In this document: in pieces, positions 25,367 to 33,358 of the stretch
How positions within the stretch are numbered: the first letter of the stretch is position 1
How the letters are laid out: each line of letters opens with the position of its first letter
Assembly (NCBI GenBank): GCA_016713875.1
Contig: JADJOI010000003.1
Coordinates: 3,472,001-3,536,000, forward strand
Direction of reading: 5' to 3'
DNA: 64,000 bases
Source: Flavobacteriales bacterium
GTDB lineage: Bacteria; Bacteroidota; Bacteroidia; Flavobacteriales_F; PHOS-HE28
Notes under the pieces: model-generated
The model's input: the letters and a program-made list of their open reading frames with translations, nothing else
The model's database searches: none
What the model was told of the DNA's origin: nothing
Position numbers and translations under genes: made by a program

Positions 25367-26575
25367 ATGAACTTCACCTTCAGCAAACGGGCCCGCACCA
25401 TCAGCATGTCGTTGATGGTCATCGGCGCCGTGGCCGCCGTCATCGGCATCCTCGGCGACCACACCGACCACCACCAGCGCACCTGGGCGAGCCTCTTCGT
25501 GAACGGCTTCTTCTTCTTCGGCATCGCCTTGGGCACCCTGTTCTTCTATGCGCTGCAGAACGCCACCGAGACCGCCTGGAGCGTGATGGTGAAGCGGGTG
25601 TATGAAGGCATCCTGGGCTTCCTGCCCATCGGCGCCGGCGTGGTGCTGCTGTGCCTGGCCGCAGGAAGCCTGGGCCTGCACCACATCTGGCACTGGATGG
25701 ACCCGCGCGTGACCGACCCCACCAACGCCGAGCACTACGACGCGCTCATCGCCGGCAAGAGCTCCTTCCTCAACCTGCCTTTCTTCTGGGTGCGTGCCAT
25801 CGCCTACATGGCCACCTTCATCCTGTTCGCCCGCTGGTTCCGCAAGCAGAGCCAGGCGCTGGACGAGCTGAGCGGCGAGGCCCTGGTGAAGCGCCACCTG
25901 CTGATGTACCGTCGGGGCGCCCTCTTCCTCGTGCTGTTCGCGGTGTTCAGCAGCATCCTGTCCTGGGACTGGCTGATGAGCATCGATGCGCACTGGTTCA
26001 GCACCCTGTTCGGCTGGTATGTGTTCAGCGGCATGTGGGTGAGCGCCATGATCACCGCGGTGGTGCTGGTGCTGTACCTGCGCCGCAAGGGCTATCTGCC
26101 CCAGGTGAACAACAGCCACATCCACGACATGGGCAAGTGGGTCTTCGCGATCAGCTTCCTTTGGAGCTACCTCTGGTTCAGCCAATTCATGCTGATCTGG
26201 TACGCCAACATCCCCGAGGAGGTCACCTGGTTCCAGACGCGGATCGACCATCACCCCGGGCTGCTGTGGACCATGTTCTTCATCAACTTCGCCGTGCCCA
26301 TGGTGCTGCTCATGAGCCGCGATGCCAAGCGCAGCCCGCGCTTCCTGATCGGGGTGGGCGCCGTCATCTTCATCGGCCACTGGCTGGATGTGATCCAGAT
26401 CGTGATGCCCGGTGCGTTGGGCCATCATTTCCATGGGGTGGGCCTGCTGGAGGTGGGCATGTTCCTGGCCTTCCTGGGCCTGCTGATCCACACGGTGCTC
26501 ACCACCCTCACCAAGGCTCCCCTGACCCCCGTGCAGCACCCCTTCCTGGAGGAGGCCGTGCATCATTCCATCTGA
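25367..26575 (+). CDS. actF: Alternative complex III subunit F (NrfD-like)
   Basis: 402 aa, about ten membrane segments (SLMVIGAVAAVIGILG, SLFVNGFFFFGIALGTLFFYALQ, LFLVLFAVFSSILSWDWLMSID, WVFAISFLWSYLWFSQFMLIWY). It is the second NrfD-like subunit and lacks a functional quinol site in the studied complex. ATG 25367 begins the family N-terminus MNFTFSKRARTISM; a GTG at 25340 overlapping the actE stop would add nine residues read from a repeat-like spacer. Confidence 0.92.
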   Translation: MNFTFSKRARTISMSLMVIGAVAAVIGILGDHTDHHQRTWASLFVNGFFFFGIALGTLFFYALQNATETAWSVMVKRVYEGILGFLPIGAGVVLLCLAAGSLGLHHIWHWMDPRVTDPTNAEHYDALIAGKSSFLNLPFFWVRAIAYMATFILFARWFRKQSQALDELSGEALVKRHLLMYRRGALFLVLFAVFSSILSWDWLMSIDAHWFSTLFGWYVFSGMWVSAMITAVVLVLYLRRKGYLPQVNNSHIHDMGKWVFAISFLWSYLWFSQFMLIWYANIPEEVTWFQTRIDHHPGLLWTMFFINFAVPMVLLMSRDAKRSPRFLIGVGAVIFIGHWLDVIQIVMPGALGHHFHGVGLLEVGMFLAFLGLLIHTVLTTLTKAPLTPVQHPFLEEAVHHSI

Positions 26576-26617
26576 CGAACAAACACCCGCTTTCGAGGGT
26601 ATTCCAATAGGCGAACG

Positions 26618-27901
26618 ATGACGAAGCTGCTGATCCTCCTGGTCCTGGTCCTGGCCATCCTGGCGGTGGCCCAGCTGGCGCGGGTCTATGAACTGACCTC
26701 GAAGCTGCGCGGCAAGCGCGAGGAGGACATCTCCCCGGCCGACAACCGCATGAACGCCACCCTGTGGTATGTGTTCATGGTGGTGTACTACGCCTTCTTG
26801 TTCTGGTTGATGTGGGCCTACGGTGATAAGATGCTGCCGGTGTCCGCGAGCGAGCATGGCGTGGCCCTGGACGCCCTGCTGAACTTCAACTGGGTGATCC
26901 TCTTCATCGTTTTCTTCATCACCAACACGCTGCTGTTCTGGTTCGCCGGCAAGTACGCCTACCGGGCGGACCGGAAGGCCTACTTCTACGCCCACAACAA
27001 CAAGTTGGAGCTGGTGTGGACGGTGGTGCCGGCGGCCTTCCTGGCGGTGATCATCATCTTCGGGCTGCGCACCTGGCAGGACATCACCGGCCCGGCCTCG
27101 CCCGACGCGCTGCAGGTGGAGCTTTACGCCAAGCAGTTCGATTGGACGGCCCGCTACCCCGGTGAGGACGGCATCCTGGGGGCCACGGACTTCCGCCTGA
27201 TCAACGGGGACAACCCGCTGGGCATCGTCACCAAGGAGAGCATCGCCAGGCGATTGGCCGAACTGGCCGCGGACAAGGCGGAGATCGGTTCCACGCTGCA
27301 TCATTCGATCCTGCCGGACGGCAAGGTGGACGAGCTGCACGCGCAGATGGCCAAGATCGACCGCCAGGCGGGCCGCATCGTGAACCTGCGCACCATGATG
27401 GAGCAGGACATCGCCGAGAAGGGCGATGCGAGCGCTTACGTGCACGGCGCCGATGACGTGGTGATCAAGGAGTTCCACCTGCCGCTGCGCAAGGAGGTGA
27501 ACCTGCTCATCCGCAGCCGCGACGTCATCCACAGCGCCTACATCCCGCACATGCGCACCCAGATGAACGCCGTGCCGGGCATGACGACGACCTTCAAGAT
27601 GGTGCCCACGATCAGCACCGACAGCATGCGTCTGGTAATGAAGGACGAGGCCTTCGACTTCATCCTGTTGTGCAACAAGATCTGCGGCGCCAGCCATTAC
27701 AACATGCAGATGCCGCTGGTGGTGGAGGAGCAGGGCACCTATGACGCCTGGTACGCCGAGGCGCGCAAGAAGCCCTTCCAGGCCCCGCCGATGGCCGCCG
27801 CTCCTGCACCGCCCGCCGCTGCCGCGCCCGCGGACAGCACGGCCGCCCCTGCGGACAGCATCGCCGTCCCGGCCACCGCCACCGCCGCCCTGAAGCCCTG
27901 A
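26618..27901 (+). CDS. coxB: Cytochrome c oxidase subunit II (CuA)
   Basis: 427 aa, long form. An N-terminal hydrophobic anchor (LLILLVLVLAILAVAQLA) and two further helices precede the cupredoxin domain. CuA ligands: His305 in DVIHSAYIP and the cluster CNKICGASHYNM (Cys352, Cys356, His360, Met363). The position usually occupied by Glu between the two Cys is Lys here; as that residue ligates through its backbone, CuA can still form. The last ~40 residues are an Ala/Pro/Thr-rich tail without a cytochrome c domain. It accepts electrons from ActA/ActE or a soluble cytochrome. Confidence 0.94.
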   Translation: MTKLLILLVLVLAILAVAQLARVYELTSKLRGKREEDISPADNRMNATLWYVFMVVYYAFLFWLMWAYGDKMLPVSASEHGVALDALLNFNWVILFIVFFITNTLLFWFAGKYAYRADRKAYFYAHNNKLELVWTVVPAAFLAVIIIFGLRTWQDITGPASPDALQVELYAKQFDWTARYPGEDGILGATDFRLINGDNPLGIVTKESIARRLAELAADKAEIGSTLHHSILPDGKVDELHAQMAKIDRQAGRIVNLRTMMEQDIAEKGDASAYVHGADDVVIKEFHLPLRKEVNLLIRSRDVIHSAYIPHMRTQMNAVPGMTTTFKMVPTISTDSMRLVMKDEAFDFILLCNKICGASHYNMQMPLVVEEQGTYDAWYAEARKKPFQAPPMAAAPAPPAAAAPADSTAAPADSIAVPATATAALKP

Positions 27902-27920
27902 ACCGACGAGCCGCCGAACC

Positions 27921-29729
27921 ATGGGATCCGTAGCCACCGCCCCCCACGCCCACGCCGGGCACGCGCACGATGCGCACCATCATCACGAGGAGAGCTTCGT
28001 GTCGAAGTACGTCTTCTCGCAGGACCACAAGATGATCAGCAAGCAGTTCCTGATCACAGCGATCATCATGGCGGTGGTCGCGGTGATCATGAGCGTGATC
28101 TTCCGCCTGCAGTTGGCCTGGCCGGGCGAGAGCTTTGCCTTCAGCAGCTTCTTCCTGGGAGAGAAGTGGGCGCCGAACGGTGTGCTCGACCCCAACATGT
28201 ACCTAGGCCTGGTCACCATTCACGGCACCATCATGGTGTTCTTCGTGCTGACCGCTGGCCTCAGCGGCACCTTCAGCAACCTGTTGATCCCTCTGCAGGT
28301 GGGTGCGCGCGACATGGCGAGCGGCTTCCTGAACATGTTGAGCTACTGGTTCTTTTTCCTCAGCAGTGTACTGATGCTGGCCTCCCTCTACGTGGAGGGC
28401 GGCCCTGCGAGCGCGGGCTGGACGGTGTATCCGCCGCTGAGCGCGCTGCCCCAGTCGATCCCGGGTTCGGGCGCGGGCATGACCCTGTGGCTGGTGAGCA
28501 TGGCCATTTTCATCGCCAGCGCCCTGTTGGGCGGCCTGAACTATGTGGTGACGGTGCTGAACCTGCGCACCAAGGGCATGAAGATGACGCGCATGCCGCT
28601 GACCATCTGGGCGTTCTTCGTGACGGCCGTGCTGGGCATCCTGAGCTTCCCGGTACTGCTGAGCTGCGCGCTGCTGCTGCTGATGGACCGCAGCCTGGGC
28701 ACCAGCTTCTACCTGAGCGAGATCCACGTGGCCGGCGAGGCGCTGGACCATGTCGGGGGCAGCCCGATCCTCTTCCAGCACCTGTTCTGGTTCCTCGGCC
28801 ACCCCGAGGTGTACATCGTGCTGCTGCCGGCGCTGGGCATCACCTCCGAGGTGATCGCCACCAATGCGCGCAAGCCCATCTTCGGTTACAGGGCCATGAT
28901 CGGCTCGATCCTCGCGATCGGCTTCCTGAGCTTCATCGTGTGGGGCCACCACATGTTCCTCACGGGCATGAACCCCTTCCTGGGCTCGGTGTTCGTGTTC
29001 ACCACCCTGCTGATCGCCATCCCCAGCGCGGTGAAGGTGTTCAACTACCTCACCACCCTGTGGCGCGGCAACCTGGTGATGAGCCCGGCGATGCTGTTCA
29101 GCATCGGCCTGGTGGCCACTTTCATCGCCGGCGGCCTCACGGGCATCATCCTGGCGGACAGCGCGCTGGACATCAACGTGCACGACACCTACTTCGTGGT
29201 GGCCCACTTCCACATCGTGATGGGCATGAGCGCCATCTTCGGCATGTTCGCGGGCGTCTACCACTGGTTCCCGAAGATGTACGGGAAGATGATGAACACC
29301 AAGTTGGGCTATGCGCACTTCTGGCTCACCTTCGTGGCGGCCTTCGGCGTGTTCTTCCCGATGCACTTCATCGGTCTGGCCGGGGCCCCGCGCCGCTACT
29401 ATAGCTACACGGAGTTCCCCATGTTCGACGGTGTGGTGGACCTCAACGTGCTGGTGACCATCTTCGCCATCCTGGGTGCGCTGGCGCAGATCCTATTCCT
29501 CTTCAACTTCTTCTACAGCGTGTTCCGCGGTCCCAAGGCGGTGCAGAACCCCTGGAAGGGCACCACGCTCGAGTGGACCACACCGGTGGAGCACATCCAC
29601 GGCAACTGGCCGGGCGCCATTCCCACGGTGCACCGTTGGCCGTACGACTACAGCAAGCCCGGCAAGGCGGAGGATTTTGTGCCGCAGACCGTGCCCCTGG
29701 AGCACGGCGAGGAGGAGGAGCACGGCTGA
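27921..29729 (+). CDS. coxA: Cytochrome c oxidase subunit I (haem-copper oxidase)
   Basis: 602 aa with twelve or so membrane helices. Ligands visible: HGTIMVFFVL (low-spin haem), GHPEVY (His294, Glu296 in the A-type proton path), WGHHMF (His343-His344, CuB) and HDTYFVVAHFH (His429 and His431, haem ligands). The N-terminus is a His-rich 25-residue extension (HAHAGHAHDAHHHH). It reduces oxygen to water and pumps protons. Subunit III and IV genes do not follow. Confidence 0.96.
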   Translation: MGSVATAPHAHAGHAHDAHHHHEESFVSKYVFSQDHKMISKQFLITAIIMAVVAVIMSVIFRLQLAWPGESFAFSSFFLGEKWAPNGVLDPNMYLGLVTIHGTIMVFFVLTAGLSGTFSNLLIPLQVGARDMASGFLNMLSYWFFFLSSVLMLASLYVEGGPASAGWTVYPPLSALPQSIPGSGAGMTLWLVSMAIFIASALLGGLNYVVTVLNLRTKGMKMTRMPLTIWAFFVTAVLGILSFPVLLSCALLLLMDRSLGTSFYLSEIHVAGEALDHVGGSPILFQHLFWFLGHPEVYIVLLPALGITSEVIATNARKPIFGYRAMIGSILAIGFLSFIVWGHHMFLTGMNPFLGSVFVFTTLLIAIPSAVKVFNYLTTLWRGNLVMSPAMLFSIGLVATFIAGGLTGIILADSALDINVHDTYFVVAHFHIVMGMSAIFGMFAGVYHWFPKMYGKMMNTKLGYAHFWLTFVAAFGVFFPMHFIGLAGAPRRYYSYTEFPMFDGVVDLNVLVTIFAILGALAQILFLFNFFYSVFRGPKAVQNPWKGTTLEWTTPVEHIHGNWPGAIPTVHRWPYDYSKPGKAEDFVPQTVPLEHGEEEEHG

Positions 29730-29749
29730 TCCGTTCCGGAGATCGTTCG

Positions 29750-29781
29750 GGAATGTCCGCACCTTTATGGGCGGACATTCC
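29750..29781 (+). terminator. Hairpin downstream of coxA
   Basis: Perfect 11-bp stem GGAATGTCCGC / GCGGACATTCC with a 10-base loop, 20 bases after the coxA stop. It is followed by GCTTTCC rather than a full T-run, and probably ends or processes the 11.7-kb act-cox transcript. Confidence 0.65.
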
Positions 29782-29794
29782 GCTTTCCTGACCC

Positions 29795-30463
29795 ATGCCC
29801 GCGCGGACCACGCACCGATCGCACCATCTGCTATCGCTCCTGCGCCTGCTCCTGGTCCTGCCCCTGCTCCTGCCCCTGTCCGCCCCAGCACAGCTGGTGG
29901 ACAGCCTGGGCCACTTCCTGCACCTGCGCCCGCGCTGGACGCTGGGGGTGGATACGCGCGGATCCTTCATCAGCAACCGGGGCGTGAGCGTGGCCGGGGT
30001 GCGCGTGGGGCTGGAGCACGGTGGCCGCCTGCGCTACGGGCTGGGCTATCAGTTCCTGTTGACGCAGGTGGAGCGCGACCGCGCGGTGTGGGAGGACGGC
30101 GCCGAGCGTGTGGTGCCCACCCGGCTGCGGCTGGGCTATGTGGCGCCCTACATCAGCTACACCTTCCTGCAGCGGCGGCGCTGGTCCATGGCCATCCCCG
30201 TGCAGGTGGGGGTGGGGCGCGGATCGCTGCTGTACGAGGACCTGGACGGTGACCGTCGCCCGCTACAGCGCACCACCCTGTGGGTGTACGAGCCCCTGAT
30301 GAACGTGCAGTACCGCTTCTGGCGCTACGCGGCCTTCCAGTTCGGCTGGGGCTACCGCCTGGTGGCGCGCAGCAAGGGCCTCGACGAGCAACTCACCGCG
30401 CCGATCTATCAGCTGGGCCTGCGGCTGTTCACGCGCGAGGTGGTGGAGGACCTGCGGAAGTGA
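29795..30463 (+). CDS. Putative outer-membrane protein
   Basis: 222 aa with a long basic signal peptide (RLLLVLPLLLPLSAPAQ) and a barrel-like mature part (LRYGLGYQFLLTQVER, LRLGYVAPYISYTFL, WSMAIPVQVGVGRG, YRFWRYAAFQFGWGYRLVARS). No family recognised. It starts 65 bases after coxA, beyond the hairpin, so it may be expressed partly by read-through. Confidence 0.65.
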   Translation: MPARTTHRSHHLLSLLRLLLVLPLLLPLSAPAQLVDSLGHFLHLRPRWTLGVDTRGSFISNRGVSVAGVRVGLEHGGRLRYGLGYQFLLTQVERDRAVWEDGAERVVPTRLRLGYVAPYISYTFLQRRRWSMAIPVQVGVGRGSLLYEDLDGDRRPLQRTTLWVYEPLMNVQYRFWRYAAFQFGWGYRLVARSKGLDEQLTAPIYQLGLRLFTREVVEDLRK

Positions 30464-30889
30464 GGGAGGCTGGCGAGGGCGGAAGGAACAAGGAGGAAGC
30501 GCCAAGAGCCAGGAAAAACGCCTTCGACAGGGCCTTCGGCGAGGCCAAGCGAGTGAAGGGAGCCGCGAGCCCGATGAGTCGACCGGGTCGGGGGCTGGGG
30601 AGTCGGCTGAGTCCACCGGGGCCGAAGCCTCGGCGATCATCGACGGAAAGTGGAGGCGACCTGTCGGCAGCGGTGGACAGGGTTTCCCGCGAATGGCGCA
30701 GAGCACCTCCGCACCGTCACTGCGAGGCACAGGTGTGTGGGTGGTGCGTTGGGCGCCGTGACAGGCTCCCTTGGATGGGCTGGTTCCTTCCCACCCCGCA
30801 TCCCGAAGTTCAGCGAGCCCAGAACGCGTTGATGGGAAGGGAAAGGCGACCAGGAGTCTTTGTTGAGCTTGAGATACCGAACCTGAACC

Positions 30890-30928
30890 GTTCCCGGTTG
30901 AAAACCGTGACTTTTCAACAGCGGGAAC
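30890..30928. repeat. Imperfect inverted repeat, hairpin-forming
   Basis: GTTCCCGGTTGAAAA faces TTTTCAACAGCGGGAAC across a 7-base loop, giving 14 paired bases with one small internal loop. There is no adjacent gene end; purpose unknown. Confidence 0.5.
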
Positions 30929-31050
30929 CAATGCGTCGTTCGTGCACTACATTGGATGCCCCATGCGTCCCGTGCCTCCATCCAAGTTCATGAAGCACCG
31001 CATGCCTGGTCGCGTACCGGAGGCCTTTGCTGGAGGCTGGTGGCCTGAAG

Positions 31051-31119
31051 CCGACAAGCCGACAAGCCGACAAGCCGACAAGCCGACAAGCCGACAAGCC
31101 GACAAGCCGACAAGCCGAC
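31051..31119. repeat. 8-bp tandem repeat, unit CCGACAAG, eight full copies plus a partial
   Basis: Eight perfect CCGACAAG units are followed by CCGAC. The equivalent place in the second cassette copy (near 33070) holds a single unit, so the array expanded in this copy only. It lies just beyond the terminator of the small-RNA candidate. In the minus-strand frame it would encode a Leu-Val-Gly-Leu-Ser-Ala-Cys-Arg repeat, which is not thought to be a gene. Confidence 0.9.
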
Positions 31120-31164
31120 CGAACGGGGATCTACCAAGGTAGCCCCAGGACAGCCAGCCCGAAT

Positions 31165-31249
31165 GAAAGAAGCCCCCGGCGCGCAAACACCGAGGGCTTT
31201 GGTCGCTCAACATTCACCCCCTAAGGCATAGGAACATGAACACGAGCTA
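31165..31249 (-). ncRNA. Candidate small RNA, copy 1
   Basis: Read on the minus strand, a TACCTTTG promoter (31253-31260) is followed by about 85 bases ending in a hairpin, stem AAGCCCTCGG / CCGGGGGCTT (31170-31179 with 31190-31199), and a weak TTCTTTC tail. The body (CTAGCTCGTGTTCATGTTCC ... GACCAAAG) is almost identical to copy 2 at 33115-33200, while the hairpin loop differs in sequence, as expected when the stem but not the loop is selected. A tiny frame beginning ATGTTGAGCGACCAAAGC could encode MLSDQSPRC, so a leader peptide is an alternative. Confidence 0.55.
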
Positions 31250-31252
31250 GCG

Positions 31253-31260
31253 CAAAGGTA
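31253..31260 (-). promoter_or_regulatory. -7 element (TACCTTTG) of small-RNA candidate 1
   Basis: Exact minus-strand TACCTTTG, conserved in position relative to the RNA body in both cassette copies. Confidence 0.6.
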
Positions 31261-31404
31261 CCGACCCGGGCCGGAACAGCCGCACGCCGGCCCGCGGCGG
31301 CGAGCACCCGCAGCACCAGGTGTTGCGCGGCAGGCAGCACGACCATGTGTCGGGCCCGTCCTGCATGTGCCCAAAGAGGCGGAGGCGAAAAGAAGGCGAA
31401 GAAC

Positions 31405-32408
31405 ATGAACGTGCTCAACGATCTTCCTTCCACCTGCCTGCGCGCTGTCGTCACCTTCGCGCGCGCGCGGGCCTGTCCGTTTCGCTTGTACTGTCGTCGC
31501 ACCCCGGCAAAGCCCAGAACCTGGTGCCCAACTGGTCGTTCGAGGACACCGCCTATTGCACCACCGCCGATAACCCCATCCTGGTGGCCCCGCCTTGGTT
31601 CAGTGCCAACTATGCCACGCCGGACATCTACAACATGGATGATAGTCCGTGTGGGGTGTACATGGATACCACCGAATCCATTGGTCAATTCTGCTTCCAA
31701 GCACCGTACCATGGGAACCGGTTCGCAGGGGAGTATCTCTGGCAGACACTTGGAGAATTGAAGGAATACATGGAAGTGGCCCTAGCTGAGAGTCTTGTAG
31801 CTGGCCGTGCCTATCGTGTGGCCATGGAGATCTCCCTTCCCGATTGTTGGCAGCGGGCCGTGAGCACCTTGGGTGTCTACTTCTCTGCGGATAGTGTGTT
31901 TGATCCCACACTTCCGAATCCAGGGGTACTCCCTGTTGTGCCGCAGGCCACTTTTCATGATCCGTCCTACTACGTCGACGAGATCAACTGGATGCATGTA
32001 GAGGACACCATTGTCGCCGTTGGGGGCGAGCGCTTCATGGTGATCGGCTCGTTCACGAACAATGCACAGACCAACACCCTCCAGGTACCCGGGAGCAATG
32101 CGTTCTCCCATGCTTACTACTACTTCGATGCGGTCGTGGTCGAAGAGATCGGGGAGGTGCAATCAGTCGGTGATGCGCCGGTCGTGTGGTCCGGTCCTGG
32201 ATGGCTGTCCGTGAGTTGGCCCGCCACCTTGTGGATCGATCGGATCTTGGTGTGGGATCTCGGCGGTCGGCAGGTGTTGGAATCCTCTGCACGCGTTCCC
32301 GGTCCGCAGGCCACCCTGGACGTGAACGCGCTGGCTTTGGGGACTTATGTGGTTGAGATCATTGGTGCTGATCGTCGTGCCACGGCGAAATGGACGAAGG
32401 TGGAATAG
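31405..32408 (+). CDS. Secreted NPSFED-type protein with C-terminal sorting domain, copy 1 (frame shift in signal region)
   Basis: The body (from NLVPNWSFEDTAYC on, about 300 aa) is read in the frame ending at 32408 and is a beta-rich, lectin-like domain shared with the copy at 33359. It ends in a T9SS-type domain (LWIDRILVWDLGGRQVLE ... LALGTYVVEIIGADRR). That frame has no credible signal peptide. An ATG at 31405 in another frame gives MNVLNDLPSTCLRAVVTFAR; removing one CG from the (CG)6 run at 31458-31469 joins it to GLSVSLVLSSHPGKAQ and makes a good signal peptide. So the gene is either switched off by slippage or carries a sequencing error. Confidence 0.7.
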
Positions 32409-32432
32409 GTCGTTGGGCCAAACCCTGACGAC

Positions 32433-32912
32433 ATGAGAACGACTTGGTTAGTTGGAGCTTTAGTGCTTGGTTTCAGCAGCTCGGCGCAAGTGGTGGATTG
32501 GCACATCACTGGGAACGGCAGTACGTCCTTTGGGACCCATTTTGCGGGGACAACGGACAATGTACAGTTCACCATACGCACCTATGATAAGGTCCGTTTG
32601 GTGGTGAACAAAGAGGACAACTACGACATCGGCAGCTTCAGTCTGCTCCCCACAGCGGGTTTTGTCGGCATCAGCCCCAGCAGCTATTTCTGGGACAATG
32701 GGCCGGGCCCCTTCAGTCGGCTGCATCTGGCGGAACCCGGTGCCAACGGGTTCCAGGGCATCAGCTACCGGCCGTGGATGCGCAACGGCGTCACCTTCAC
32801 AGGCAACAGCGACCACGGCTATGTGGGCCAGCGCTACTATGGTCACGATAGCACGGACATGGTGATCCACTGGAGCGATAACCCAGGCACCTGGCTCGGT
32901 CGTACGATCTGA
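32433..32912 (+). CDS. Truncated copy of the S74/tail-fibre-like protein (cassette copy 1)
   Basis: 159 aa with signal peptide MRTTWLVGALVLGFSSSAQ. Residues ~45-145 are nearly identical to the protein starting at 34348 (TYDKVRLVVN ... GFVGISPSSYFWDNGPGP ... GNSD). It then ends WSDNPGTWLGRTI and stop, whereas the longer copy continues for over 500 residues. RTI resembles the later LDRTIM segment of the long copy, which suggests an internal deletion. Likely a remnant, although it could still be exported. Confidence 0.7.
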   Translation: MRTTWLVGALVLGFSSSAQVVDWHITGNGSTSFGTHFAGTTDNVQFTIRTYDKVRLVVNKEDNYDIGSFSLLPTAGFVGISPSSYFWDNGPGPFSRLHLAEPGANGFQGISYRPWMRNGVTFTGNSDHGYVGQRYYGHDSTDMVIHWSDNPGTWLGRTI

Positions 32913-33114
32913 TCGGTGAAACCCACATGAAGTTTTCAACCGCGAGCACCAGCTTCCTTGATGTCGACTATCTTCGACCTGCCATGGCTGCCGTGAACCA
33001 CATCTCCAGTGAACGCGGAGCACGCGGAGGCCTGCTGGAGGCCGGAGGCTGGAAGCTGGTAGCTGGAAGCCGACAAGCCTGGGACCTACCAAGGGAACCT
33101 CACCAACCATCGAT

Positions 33115-33200
33115 GAAAGAAGCCCCCGGCGCTTGACACACCGAGGGCTTTGGTCGCTCAACATTCACCCCCTAAGGCATAGGAACATGAACACGAGCTA
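33115..33200 (-). ncRNA. Candidate small RNA, copy 2
   Basis: Same architecture as the RNA at 31165-31249: TACCTTTG promoter at 33204-33211, conserved ~50-base body, hairpin AAGCCCTCGG / CCGGGGGCTT (33120-33129 with 33141-33150). The loop here is TGTGTCAAGCG against TGTTTGCGCG in copy 1. The RNA is transcribed away from the downstream secreted-protein gene in both copies. Confidence 0.55.
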
Positions 33201-33203
33201 GGG

Positions 33204-33211
33204 CAAAGGTA
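33204..33211 (-). promoter_or_regulatory. -7 element (TACCTTTG) of small-RNA candidate 2
   Basis: Exact minus-strand TACCTTTG at the same distance from the RNA body as in copy 1; flanking sequence on the upstream side is not conserved. Confidence 0.6.
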
Positions 33212-33358
33212 CAGACCCTTGGGGAGCAGGCGCATGGCCCCAATGGTGCCGGTCGCAACGGAGGGCCCAAGGCCGATCCGTACGGGAAGGCAGCGCATCC
33301 ATGCGATGCGCGGTCTACCCGGCGACCAGGAGCGCCGCAACAAGTAAGGAGAACGTCT

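Larger units (their letters stand above)
30464..31404. other. Gene-free stretch (941 bp) before the duplicated cassette
   Basis: Open frames here are low-complexity shadows; none looks conserved. The first 400 bases are purine-rich on the plus strand and carry nothing I recognise. Then come an inverted repeat (30890-30928), an 8-bp tandem repeat (31051-31119), a minus-strand small-RNA candidate (31165-31260) and about 140 bases leading to the secreted protein gene. Confidence 0.55.
32913..33358. other. Gene-free spacer (446 bp) between cassette copies
   Basis: It holds a GCTGGAGGC/GCTGGAAGC-rich stretch (33030-33075), one CCGACAAG unit, the second small-RNA candidate and about 140 bases leading to the next gene, in the same order as the region upstream of copy 1. 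No coding frame is convincing. Confidence 0.6.

Noticed and set aside
30637..30981. 114-aa minus-strand frame in the spacer before the cassette
   Set aside because: Mixed composition without signal, domain or start context; I found no reason to call it a gene, though homology searching could change this.
31051..31119. CRISPR array
   Set aside because: The 8-bp units are contiguous with no spacers.
30947..31213. 88-aa minus-strand frame with Leu-Val-Gly-Leu-Ser-Ala-Cys-Arg repeats
   Set aside because: The repeats are simply the 8-bp VNTR read through, and the frame begins inside the small-RNA candidate; the equivalent frame in copy 2 diverges completely after nine codons.
32460..33164. 234-aa minus-strand frame
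   Set aside because: It is antisense to the S74-like gene remnant and shares only its first nine codons with the frame in copy 1, through the small-RNA sequence.
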